Program-made: the position numbers and the translations under genes | Source: Parachlorella kessleri | Taxonomy: Eukaryota > Chlorophyta > Trebouxiophyceae > Chlorellales > Chlorellaceae | Length of the DNA stretch: 20,025 bases | Assembly: GCA_001598975.1 (NCBI GenBank) | Contig: BBXU01000060.1 | Location: forward strand, 1 to 20,025 | Direction of reading: 5' to 3' | Shown: piece by piece, positions 1-10,200 of the stretch | Layout of the letters: each line of letters starts with the position of its first letter | How positions within the stretch are numbered: the stretch's first letter is position 1 | The notes under the pieces: model-generated | Seen by the model: only the letters and a program-made list of their open reading frames with translations | What the model was told of the DNA's origin: nothing | Database searches by the model: none

Positions 1-225
1 GGGCGGGGGGCGCGGCCCCACGTCTCCTTCCCTTTGCTGTCGGTGTCGGTGTCGGTGAAAGTTGTTGCTGTGGAATGAGCAAGCGGTTTCAAAAGAGGCA
101 AGACTGCACCAGAGCAGCCCTGGGCGTGCACCCCTCCTACGCTTTCAAGCGAACGAAGGTTTTGGGCCTGGGGGCTGGCTGCTGCGGTAGCAGATATACC
201 ACTCCTGCCCCCGCTGGTGTTGCAG
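1..225 (+). other. Left-edge sequence, probably intron of the HCF173-like gene
   Basis: No exon could be fixed here. The stretch ends in a convincing acceptor (tgttgcag at 218-225) that opens the first recognisable exon at 226, and that exon needs one base from an upstream exon. Possible donors exist near 54 (gtgaaag), so a short piece of exon may lie at the very edge, but nothing supports a reading frame for it. A small tandem run of the hexamer tcggtg lies at 38-57. Confidence 0.4.
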
Positions 226-1714
226 GCGTGCTGAATCACAAGTACACAGGCGAGAATGCGGTGCGCAGCAGCGGGCTGGCTTACTGCATCATCCGCCCCA
301 CAGGGCTGACCAATGAGACAGAGGGTGCCCCCTTCCTACTGGAGGCACACCAGGGTGAGTCATGGCGCGTCAGGGTTATACATTCCTTTGGCTCTTCTGG
401 CAGCCCCAGGCATGTACAGCTGGCAGGACCTGCTGGCACAAGGGAGCAGCACCATGCATGCACCCAGTGCGCTGTGGTGGGGATGCGCACCGAGTGTCTG
501 CAAGGGAGAGGAGGGTTTGCTGAGAATCTTGGCAGGGCTGAATGACCTTCCTAGTCCCTCGGGAACGGGTCGTACGATGCCTGCCTAGGACTCTCAAGCC
601 AGCAAACCAGCTGTCTACCTGAAAATGCCACCTGATCCCCTTCGGACATAAGACTAAATCCCTGGAGGCCACTCGCAAGGTGCCCAACTCCCACGCCCTC
701 AGCGCGCCCTGGACCCTTGGCCCCCGCCCCGCTGCAGGTGACCGCATCAGTGGCAAGATTGGCCGTGACGAGGTCGCCTCCCTGGTCCTGGCCGCCACCC
801 GGCTGCCCAGCGCCGCCAACAAGACCCTGGAAGTGCGCCGCAGCGAGGCTCTGGACGGCAAGGGGCAGGCCATGGGCGCGGGGGATGTTCTGCGGCTCTT
901 CCTGGGGGCTGCGGAGGACAGGCTGAGGGCGAGGGTGGGGATCGAGCCGTTCCCGGCGCCGGCGCCGCCGCCGCCGGCGCCCAGCCAGGAGCGCAAGAAG
1001 GTGGGCTCGCGTGAGAACTGGCTGGTCGGCATGCGCAATAGTTGCGCTACATGTAGAGGCCCCGTCAGGTGCATGCCTGGGTGGCTGGCTGGGGCATAGC
1101 TGGGCGGGGAGCTATGGTCTAAGGTTGTGAGTCTGGGCTGACACACACACCGCGAGGTCTCATGTGGCAAGACCAAGGTGCCAGTCGGGTACCTGGGATC
1201 CAGAGGTTCTGACCCATCTAAGATCCAACGAGCGAGCCACACTGCACGGCTGCGGGGTACAGGAAGGGTTGGGGGTAGGAGCAGACTGCTGCCTGGTTGC
1301 TGGCCTGTCATCTGCATATTGATAGGAGATGCCTGCCTGCTGCCGTGCTTGCAGGAGATCTTGTCAGACGCCAGGGTGGTCGCGTCTCAGCTGGGCGGGC
1401 GTGGGGGCCGGGTGAGGGAAGAGGCAGAGACCGCCAAGGCCAAGACTCTGACAGTCACCTACGACGGGCGGGAGAAGGCCGTGGCTTCCAAAGAGGCCCT
1501 GGAGGCTGCTGAGAGGGCAGAGCAGGCGCAGCAGGCAGCAGGCGCATCACCGGTTGCCGCCGCTGCAGGCAACGGCGTTGCCGAGGGGCAGCATGCGGAT
1601 GCGGCACAGGGGGAGGGGGCTGTGCCGGAGAATGTGCGTGAGGCGCGGGAGTGGATTCGCATGTGGCGGGCCCGCTCGCTGGAGTCGCAGCTACCAGAAG
1701 ATTCCAGGGTTTGA
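226..1714 (+). CDS. HCF173-like atypical SDR (NAD(P)-binding) protein, 3' part
   Basis: Exons: 226-354, 738-1000 and 1355-1714, stop TGA at 1712-1714; the 5' part lies outside the window. Junction phases agree (phase 1 at 354/738, phase 0 at 1000/1355). The first exon carries GENAVRSSGLAYCIIRPTGL, the C-terminal half of an NmrA/atypical short-chain dehydrogenase fold. The second opens with GDRISGKIGRDEVASLVLAA and NKTLEV, the pattern of plant HCF173 and its At4g18810-type relatives. HCF173 is a chloroplast factor needed for psbA translation; that role is family knowledge, not shown here. After the fold comes a Pro/Ala stretch and a roughly 120-residue Ala/Glu/Gln-rich tail, probably helical, ending REAREWIRMWRARSLE. 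A CIA30 domain, usual in this family, would lie upstream and cannot be seen. Other chloroplast atypical SDRs are possible. Confidence 0.65.
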
Positions 1715-2172
1715 AGAGACGGTGGCTGCTCGCTGATGTCACCATGTGTGAGGGAGGGCGGACAGGGCACAGGGCTCGGACCGGACAACTGCTTGAGGAC
1801 GCTGGCTGCTGCTCTGCAGTCCCGTTGGTTGGTGCTTTATATGTGTGTTAGGCACAGAGACCCTCATGAGGTAACACGACCGCCGCGCTGGTGGCAGGCA
1901 GGCTATATTGGCTGTTGCGGTGAGAATTGAGATTCTTTCATTTTGGTACAAACCAACACATTTTGCGCCGAGGAGACAGGGCAATTGTTATGCTGCATTG
2001 TGAGAGTGAGCGTTTCAGCACAGTTTTGGCCTCCGCAACAGGGCTGGGGATGTTTTGGGCACCGGCTAGGGTTTTATTCTCAAAATAGTCTCATGGGAAG
2101 GTTACTCATGTCTTCGTCAAGTCTTGCCGTGAAAATCGACCTTATATGGGAGCTGGGCGTTGTGAGCCTGCC

Positions 2173-2177
2173 TGTAA
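2173..2177 (+). terminator. TGTAA polyadenylation word, HCF173-like gene
   Basis: TGTAA on the plus strand about 460 bases after the stop at 1714. TGTAA is the usual chlorophyte nuclear polyadenylation signal. The spacing fits a green-algal 3' UTR, but transcript ends are not visible from DNA. Confidence 0.45.
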
Positions 2178-2783
2178 TCTTGCGCCTGCCAGCAGATGTT
2201 TAGCTTTGCTTTTGAGGAGGAGACAATCATGGAACACGTGTCACAGGCACGGTGCTTTCGTAGCACAAATTTCCCGGCGGTATCTTACTGGGGATGTGCA
2301 CACAGGCTTCGCACAGTCCCAAGTCCTAGCCAAGGAACAGAATGGTAAGCACTTGTGCTTCAATCAAGCACAGTTCCCCCACTCTCCACAGTGACACCAG
2401 ATTATCAGCATATGAACAGAAGTTGAAGGGGGGGATACCAAGTATGAAAAGCACCGTGATGTCCCATCGCCCCACCCAACGGATTGGCAACGCCTGAACC
2501 TGGCTGGCCGCCACCCGCAGCCTCACCAATCCTGTTTGCAGTCTCCCCTAGCAGCACGAGAGCAGGAAGAGCAGCAATTGCCAATGGGCAGTGAAATAAA
2601 ATGGTCCTGAGGCTCGCCAGAAGTACATACATAAAAAAACCCTGGGCCTAGTGAATTAAAGATGAAGACTGTAACTCAAGCTGCCATAGGCGGCGTGAAG
2701 CAGAACAGGAGGTAAGCAGGGCCATGCGGCCACACACTGTGCCGACAAAAGGCAGCACCAGGCTGCAGCACAAAGACAAAACA

Positions 2784-2788
2784 TTACA
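2784..2788 (-). terminator. TGTAA polyadenylation word, kinase gene (distal)
   Basis: The plus strand reads ttaca, so the transcribed minus strand reads TGTAA, about 350 bases beyond the kinase stop at 3137. A second copy lies nearer the stop at 2937-2941, about 200 bases away. Either or both could be used. Confidence 0.4.
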
Positions 2789-3136
2789 CAACCGCAAGGA
2801 TGCCATAAGCACAGCACTTTGCTGAGAATGCCAGGGACACCATGTGGCCATATGGTTCTCACCTCCGGTAGATAGTGTACAGGGCAGATAGGCTACGAGA
2901 CCTTGTAGCGACAGGTCAGACCATGCGGGTCATGCGTTACATACCAAACACCCCATTTCATCCCTGGGTGGACAACCCAGCCAGGTGCATAGCCAGCCAG
3001 CACCCTGGAAGCTACACAGGTAGCCCAGTAAATGGGCCCCCATCAAGTGCCCCTCTGTCCTCGTCCGTTCTGCAGTACCCAGCTCAGCAAGTTCTCCTCC
3101 CAAAACCTCCCGTGACAGCAGTTGGTGGAGTCACTG

Positions 3137-5774
3137 TCAGTTCCCAGTTATCCAATCATGCAGCAGCAGCTCTGCAGCCGTGGGCCGCAGGCGGGGGTCC
3201 TGACAGAGTGCTCGTCGCACAAAGTCGACACCCTGCACATGGCAGCCACAGCCCAGCGCTAAGCAGACAAGTCGGCCGGGAAGTCTATCAGCGGCCCGAC
3301 TGCCCACTCTTGCTATCAACATGGTGGTGCAGGCCTGCAGCAAGTCAATACCACATCCAACTGCAGCACTCGTCCCCGCTTACGATGATTTGTCATGGAC
3401 CCCACCTGTTGAGATGCTGCGGCTGCATCTAGCGCATCCCAGGGTATCTCGCATTCCATGAGCATCTCCCGCAGCACACTCCGGCACTCGTGAAAGAGGG
3501 GTAGCTTGCCGCAGAGCAGCTGGAATGCCATCACACCTATGCCCCAGACGTCTGCAGCCAGTTACTGGGTAGCCATTGCGTCAATGCGGCAGAGGGTCTG
3601 CTTTGCATGCATGAAATACGTCAGGCAAGGTCAAGCCCCTTGGCTTAGGGACCTTCCTGGCAGCGGCAGCCAGAAGACTCACCTGCCCTATCTATCAGGC
3701 CGGTTTCAACCGGCACACCGCTAGCAACCTCTGGGGACATGTATTGTAGTGTCCCTGCCTGCACAAAACTAAAGGGAACCTCAGGGATATACATGCAACT
3801 AGCCCTGAGCAATGCTGAGCCTGTGCAGTGCTGCCAAGCTGCATGATATGTCATTTGGTAACAGTCGCACCCATGCAAGTAGGCATCGGCTTGACTCCCC
3901 ATTCTGTGAAGCTTGCATGGCCTACCGACCTGGCATCACTTACCATGCATGCATACTTCATTTCATGGACGTCCACAGCTAGGCCAAAATCTATGAGCTT
4001 CACGCATCCTCCATGGGTCAGCACCGCATTCTCAGGCTTGACATCCTGCCAAGGAAACAACGCACACAGTTGGCCAACCGCCATCACGGCACTGCTGGCT
4101 GTACCATACCAGCCAAGTAGGAAGCCACTGGGCATGACAGTGACATACCACACGGAGGAGGACTGGTACTAGGTGTTTGCGTCTTGCCCCTTACCCTGTG
4201 GGCAATGCCTTGGCGGTGAAGGTACGCCAGTGCATCTAGCAGCGGCCGCAGGATGAGGTTCACAATGTCGCGCTCTGGGACCACGGTGGAAGGCCTGGCA
4301 GGCGGGCAGTCCTGCAAGCAGGCCACCGCCCTTGCTTGCTTGCATGATTTCCCTCAGTGGCCCTCGCACCTTCAGCCGCTCCTTACATGGGGCATACATG
4401 TCTTATAGGTGACTAGGAAGGGCGCTTGCCTGGCGTTTTCGCAGCCAGTAGGCCAGGTACTGCCTGATGTTGCGCCCATCTGCATACTCCTGGACTACAT
4501 ACTGCTCTGCCGGGTCCTCAAAGCAGCCCAGACCTGCAGCACTCCAGCAGCTGGCACACATCAGCAACCCAAGAGCACCGCTCAAGTTTGACAGCCTTGC
4601 AACGGCCTGTATGTTGGTCATTGACACCCTTGATAGCCGTAGCCATGCCAGCGGCAGGTTGAAGCCCCCCAGCCCAGGTAGGTATAGGGTTAGGTATTTT
4701 GTAGGAGGATGCCTCTATAGCCAGCCAACGCACCTCGGATGATGTGGTTGTGCTGCAGTGTGAGGAGCAGCCGCTTCTCCACACAGAAGCTGTGGAGCGC
4801 TGCACTGCTGCGGCCCAGCCGTGCCTTCCCAAAGGCTTTTATGATCACGGTGCTGGGACCCTTGCAAATTTTGCTGGCTGTGCCAACATACACAGTGTGC
4901 TCCTGGTTTTGAGTTATGGTGGACAGGGCGGTGAAGTCCTCCAGCCCCTGCAGGTGCAGGTAGGCAAGAACACTCTCTCAGTGATGCTTCCTTGTGACCC
5001 TAGGCACAACCAAGAAGTGTGGAAGTGCAATGCTTGGGTTGGCACCACCCATACCTGCCACTCCCGCGGGCTTGCTGGCACTGCGGCTGGCCAGCTGCAG
5101 CCTGCTGCTGGGTGGCTGCAGAAGCTTGCAGCAGCCTTGTCCCCCGCCTCACGCACGCTGTCAAGGTCTCCGGCACTGGGACCCTGGTAGGTCCAGTGTT
5201 TCGTCGTCAGCGCCAGGCTCCTGGGTGGGAGGGAGCCCAGAGATAGTGCACGACAGCTCTCCAGCTTGTTAGGATGAAGCTTGGCCTCCATGTGAGCCTC
5301 CGAAAGGGCATGCTGTGGGGGAGCGAGCCCACTCCTTGTGTGATGTAGGATCTGCCCCTGGCATGACTGGTGCGGTATTGGTAACAAGGGCACTGTCCGC
5401 TCTGCTGCTGCCCATTGCTGCAGGTCCTGGAGGTTCTGCACGCTTCCCCGCCGGCTACACAGCGACGAGGCACTCAAGGAGGAGCTGCTTCTGCCTGTGC
5501 GGCTGCTGCTAGTGCTTGCGGTGCTGCACCGAGCAGGAAGAGGGAGCACGCCATGCCCCAGGGGGGGCAGGGAGCATGAGCGAGCCGGGACACAAGGCCT
5601 TGCTTTGCTGGTGAGGCTGCCGCCCAGGACGCTGTGGGTCCTGCTAACGGGAGGCGTGATGGTCGGCAGCCAGTTGCCTGGGAGGGCGTTGCTCTGCTGC
5701 AGCCCGGCCCAGAACTGTTCTACATGCACATCAGCGTGGCTGAATTGCTTGGTGAGGGGTTCAAGCCGCCCCAT
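3137..5774 (-). CDS. Serine/threonine protein kinase with 240-residue N-terminal extension
   Basis: Exons in coding order: 5774-5055, 4947-4734, 4533-4430, 4311-4195, 4045-3944, 3758-3683, 3551-3406, 3232-3137; they sum to 1575 bases, 524 residues. A TAG lies directly in frame before the ATG, so the start is the first in-frame Met unless an upstream exon exists. Residues 1-240 are Ser/Pro-rich without a known fold (RRGS site near 112). The kinase domain runs from about 243 to 520: VIIK lysine K277, helix-C glutamate E297, IAHRDVKPEN catalytic loop (D386, N391), DFG at 404-406, activation segment AGTLQYMSPE, subdomain IX DVWGIGVMAF, and the final RPTAAELLLHDWI. The glycine-rich loop is degenerate (about 251-261). 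There is no EF hand or other C-terminal domain, which argues against a CDPK; NEK, Aurora or CaMK-like groups remain possible. The intron 4429-4312 begins GC rather than GT. Confidence 0.85.
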
Positions 5775-6529
5775 CTAGTGCCTGCGCGCGTTAGCAGAGT
5801 GGCAAGATTGGGCCGCCTCTCTAACCAGAGTGTGCGGCGGCCCCATGGTCGGTCCTTTCGTTGCAGCACTGATAGAATGAAAGGCGGCTTCGATGGTCGA
5901 GAAGCAAGGATCTTGCGATACCCCTGTCAAAAAGACGCACCAGCTCGACAGGGGGGCCTCCAAGACAGGTCACGCTCATAAGTCCTATGAGTCCGACGAA
6001 GTTGGAAGAGAGAGTGTACTTAACGGTTTGATGGAAGAGGTTGCGTTGCCAGCCTGCACAGCCGATAGGGCACCGGCATGTGCCACGTCACGACACATCA
6101 GCAAATCAGATTCGCCGGGGCGCCAAAGCATGCTTCCATGGGCTTTACGACTGAAGTGCAATTTAAAGACAGGGATGCAAGATATTGAGGCTTGCTGGAG
6201 TTTAATGAGGAAGCAAGAAAGCTGTCTTACTCAGCCCCTTTCCAAGGTTAGCTCTACGGCTATAGGCACCTATGCCGCCATCTTGCCAACCTGCTCAACA
6301 TGCCTGCCTGGTGGCTTATTGATTAACCTCAGCAAAGCAGTAAGACGAGACCCCTGCAGCTGGCCTATGGATCCTCTGCCACGGGGTGGGCTTGAGCTTT
6401 TAAAATCTTTCGAGACTAGCTGTCATGCAGAGGACCAGAGAACACTATCACTCATCGATGCAACCTTCTTATTATGTCACCCAAGGCCCGCTGGTGACAA
6501 TCCAACGCCATGCACAACATGATTTCGCC
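5775..6529. other. Intergenic region between kinase 5' end and Rgp1 3' end
   Basis: Both flanking genes run on the minus strand, so this should hold the Rgp1 3' UTR (right part) and the kinase promoter and leader (left part). No TGTAA word on the minus strand was found downstream of the Rgp1 stop. A small inverted repeat, ctcata with tatgag, lies at 5975-5991 (six-base arms, five-base loop). The open frames here have no recognisable content. Confidence 0.5.
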
Positions 6530-9222
6530 TTACTGCGGTGCTCCCACATGCAGCGGTAGCGCCCATGTGAGCTGGTCAATCTTGCCCTGCAGCGGGTTGG
6601 GGCTGCCACCCTGCCGCGCTGTGGATGCTGTGAATTGAAACCGCAGCACCCACTGCAGCTGCAGCAGCGGCGTGCTGAAGTTGGCCTGGCTGCCGGGCGG
6701 CACGGTGAAGACAAAGTGTGTGGAAGCGATGTCAGCAGTCAGGTCCAGCTGTTCCTCGTAGACACGGCGGATGACATTCCCTGCCTTGCCGGCTGGCCGC
6801 CACTGCGGCGCCAGCCGCTCCTCTGTCTCGAGGAGAATGAGCACCTACAAGAGACAAGCACGAGCCCAAGCGAGGATTGTAGGGGCAGCGAGGGGACCAC
6901 AAGTCCATAACAAGAGCAGCAGGGCAATGTACCTCAACGTCTATCCTTCCTAGAGCCCATGAAGCTTCAGTTCCTCCTTGATTGGTCAGCTTTGGCAGCC
7001 TGCCAGCTCAGACCACCCATGGCAGCCGGATCGACAGGAAACTGCTGGATGTGTTAAGCCAAATTGCACACCTGCATGCAGCGAGGGACGCCTGCTGCAG
7101 CAGCGCCAGCCTGCCTGTCCGCCTCCTTGCCGCTGTCGCTGGCAGGTCCGTCTGGGTGGAGAAGCTCCAGCGTGCCACCAAGCGTGGCACCCGGGTACAG
7201 GGCCCCCTCCGGAGGTGGGTGCAAGCTCACACGTGCAATGGCATGCTCCCCAATCCTGCACCGGTGGCAGCCACCAGGACACCGTCGATCTACTGTAATA
7301 AAAACTTTCACCGGGTAACTCCACCCAGGTACATGTATATGCTGGCTCCCACTCCAGTGGCATGGCATGGCTGACATACAAGAGAGCCTCCGAGCGTGTA
7401 TACCTAACTCCTCTCCGGGCCGGTCCCCACATCGACAGAGAGAGGTGACAGGAAGGTCCATCTCATAGGCAACCTCCTCACCCTGCCATCCCCTGACAGG
7501 CGGCTACCCACCTTAGTGCATAGCTGCGCAGTACCGCGCTTGGGTCCACCTGTACCGCCGTCAGCGGCGTCGTCAGCCCTTCAGACTGGCTGGTGCTTTG
7601 CCTAGCTAGGGGCAGGGAGTGCTGCCGCTGCACTTGCCGCGGGGATGCTGCTGGTCGGCCCACGTCATTCCCTCCCTCCTCACTAGCGCTGCTGTCCCCT
7701 GGGTCAGACGGTTCCCGAGCCTCCCCATGCTGGGTCCCCGCCTCGCCTCCGCTGCCGGCCCCACTGCTGGTTGCTTCAGACGAGGATTGGGCGACTAGGC
7801 GGCAGATGTGGGCGATGGCTTCCTGCACCCCTGTGCCCGGGCCAATTTCCTGCACGCAGCTAGCGCTGTCAGGTGACTGGCCGGCCTGGAGAAGGAGACT
7901 CTTGACGCGGCAAACGCTGCTCGCTCACTACGCACAGCTATACGATACCCTCAGGCCCAGTTGCTCCCTTATGTGAACCTGCGGACTCTTTCACTTACCC
8001 AACACTTGATTGTCATATCGTCAGAGGTTATCAATGGTAGCGGCTCCTGGGAAGCCGGTGCCGCCGCTAACGATGTGGGCTGCCAGCTGTCGCTCTCTGC
8101 CTGCAATTATAGGATCTTTGGCTCACGCCAAGTACTATACAAAGGGTGGACCTGGGGTACATTACAGGAGGCGCGAAATGCTGTGCCACGCTGCTGTCGC
8201 ACGTCAAAACGCTGCATTAGCTGTAGGCCAAGTGTGCCCTCACATTACCCTCTCAGCCGTTTTCACAAAGCTCAGCAGTAGTAGTCTGAGACTGTTGCTG
8301 TATGCCCTTCCAGCAAGCTGCCACCCGTAACTGACCTTCAGTGGCCAGATGTGGACCGGCAGCTGCACCGTGCTCGTGGTAATGCCATCTGGTGTTACCG
8401 TGCCCTCAAGCTGCTGCTGCTCGGCTGCTTCACTGGGGCCAAAGCTTGTGGTGGAAGCTTCTGGGGTGCTAGGCTCCGACACCTCGCCTCCAAGCGACTG
8501 GCGGTAGTGCACTGACGCTGTGAGGGTGTACGAGACACGCACTGCTGTGCCCTTAAAGCTAGGCGGAAGCGTAGTGGGCAAGGCGAACCTGCAGGGACCG
8601 CACCAAGTACGGCTAGCTTGTAAATAAATAAATGTTCATATGCTTGTACGTATCCTGGTGAGGCGCACCGCACAGGAATGCGGCCGTCCATGCGTGGATT
8701 GCACGCCAGTCGCAGTACCTTTTGGGGTAGCAATTGCAACAACTCAGGAGTCCAATAGTGGCGGAACAGGTCTTACGCGGGACTACCTGCTGTTAGGGCT
8801 GCTGTGCTCCTTGCAATTACCAGTGACAGTCTGCATTTGGTAGGTCCCACGACTGGCAGGGAGGGGCAAACAGCAGCGCAACTCATCAGCCAGCCCAGGC
8901 AGCAGCGAGAGCCTGCGCACCTGACCACGAACTTGCGGAACCGCGAGCCGCCCAGGGTGCCCTGCGTGGCGGCCTGCAGCCGCGAGAACACCACGTGCCG
9001 CTGCAGGTGCCGCTTGTCAGCGTTGATGGGCGCCACGTCCTTGCGGTAAGCGGGTGATACCCACGAGGTATCCACCCGCTCCACACCAGCAAATTGGAGC
9101 TCAACCTCCAGCAGCTCCACAGGGCTTGCGCCGGAGGAGGCCTGCAGGAGCGCTATCACGGTGTCCCCGGGCTTGAATGAGGTCGCCGAGGTGGTCAGGT
9201 GCAGGTGCAGCGCCTCAAACAT
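6530..9222 (-). CDS. RGP1: Rgp1 homologue, subunit of the Ric1-Rgp1 Rab6/Ypt6 GEF
   Basis: Exons in coding order: 9222-8921, 8588-8336, 8100-7999, 7849-7512, 7255-7072, 6844-6530; 1494 bases, 497 residues, phases consistent throughout. The ATG sits in a good context (gcaccATG). Rgp1 is an arrestin-like protein that with Ric1 activates Rab6/Ypt6 at the Golgi. The N-terminal arrestin-like part is in exon 1 (SFKPGDTVIALLQA, then ERVDTSWVSPAYRKD) and continues in exon 2 (ALPTTLPPSFKGTAVRVSYT). The C-terminal part is in exons 5-6 (IGEHAIARVSL, LILLETEERLAP, THFVFTVPPGSQANFSTPLL, LQWVLRFQF). Exon 4 inserts about 80 residues of Ser/Gly/Glu-rich linker between the two. Exon 3 (34 codons) is small but has clean splice sites and zero phase. 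The length is somewhat above that of animal Rgp1 and below yeast Rgp1. Confidence 0.85.
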
Positions 9223-9608
9223 GGTGCCTGGCAGCCGCTGGGCGGTAACCCCGGGGATCCCCTGATCAGTCGACTCTTCCGCTGCTATAACCCAGGATCA
9301 TCTAGCTAACAATAGAACTACTCTATAGGGAGGACCGCGACGGTGCAGTCCATGACGCAGTCGCCACTGAAAAACGCCTGTCAAACACCAGCAGGGGCAG
9401 TCTTCAAAATCGGTGCAACGGAACTCAACTACATAACGGGGCATCATGTTGCATGTGCAGCAAGTGTTTCCACTGCCAGCAAGGCATCCCAGGCGCAGCA
9501 TTTCGTCTTTAAAGCCCTTCACACCACTGTGAAACGCTTTCGCAAAAGTTAGGCGCCCAGGGCCAGACGAACTGACTCTGCACAGTTGTGGCCGTTCATG
9601 CCAACGGC
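9223..9608. promoter_or_regulatory. Divergent 386-base intergenic region, Rgp1 / BARD1-like
   Basis: The two start codons face away from each other across 386 bases, so both promoters and leaders must share this stretch unless leader introns exist. There is no clear TATA box; weak AT-rich words occur (ctataaccc near 9286, ctctataggg near 9321). A ctttcgcaaaag word lies near 9536 and the region next to the BARD1-like start is GC-rich. An out-of-frame ATG at 9598-9600 precedes the BARD1-like start by 11 bases. Confidence 0.5.
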
Positions 9609-10200
9609 ATGGAGCTCCTGCAGTTCTTGCAGAACTTTGGAGAGACCATCAGATGCCCACTTTGGTAAGAAAGTGCTGCTCAACTGCGAGAAAGACTTCC
9701 AGCTTTCTGCACTACTTGACATTCTCTGTGCTGTGCAGTGCCGAATACTTTACACAACCCCACTCCTTCCGCGCTTGCGGTCACACTTTCTGCTAGTGAG
9801 TACCCGCCACCGCCCAACGTGGCTGCCTTACAGCTTGCCTACGCGGATATTGTAGTGTCGTTCAATCCAAGACGCAGCATGCACCTGGGACCATGGGGTA
9901 TGCACTTCCGAGTATTGTGCTTGGTTTTGGGGCCGGGACGCAAACTCGGAATGTTTTGCTTGGGCAGGGAATCGGCAGCTAACGGCCGGAAAATTTTGCT
10001 AGGGTTGCAGGGTCACAGCTAAGAGCCTGAAAATTTTGGTGAAAATTGTGCTCGTTTGGGCAGGCGTCTTAAGAACTGAAAATTTTGCTATACCCTGAAA
10101 GTAGTGCATACCCCATGCCTGGGACTCCTGTGGCCATGGCCTTGCAGTGACTGTGTCATTGCCACGCTGGAGGGACCTGGCATCATCAAGTCGCAGTGCC
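9609..10200 (+). other. RING finger coding segment split over three exons
   Basis: The zinc ligands are distributed over exons 1-3: CPLC at the end of exon 1 (the second Cys codon is split TG/T), CGHTFC in exon 2, and YDC plus CPTC in exon 3 (the Tyr codon before DC is split TA/T). Exons 1 and 2 are only 56 and 57 bases long, so automatic prediction could easily lose them and with them the RING. All eight ligands are present with canonical C3HC4 spacing. Confidence 0.88.

Larger units (their letters stand above)
1715..3136. other. Convergent intergenic region (two 3' ends)
   Basis: This 1.4 kb separates the stop of the HCF173-like gene (+) from the stop of the kinase gene (-). Short open frames on both strands show no recognisable protein and no consistent splice phases. 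It most likely holds the two 3' untranslated regions, with polyadenylation words noted separately. A G-box-like acacgtgt lies near 2234. No RNA gene or repeat was seen. Confidence 0.6.

Noticed and set aside
376..1317. 313-residue open frame on the minus strand
   Set aside because: It runs antisense over the phase-consistent exons and introns of the HCF173-like gene and has no family motif; a shadow of GC-rich sequence.
5975..5991. Small inverted repeat as a possible terminator or regulatory hairpin
   Set aside because: Six-base arms are expected by chance in 20 kb, and intrinsic hairpin terminators are not a feature of RNA polymerase II genes.
9245..9273. Cluster of restriction sites (SmaI, BamHI, BclI, SalI) resembling a cloning polylinker
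   Set aside because: It only superficially resembles a pUC-type linker and does not match one base for base; it sits in an ordinary gene leader with normal flanks, so vector contamination is not supported.
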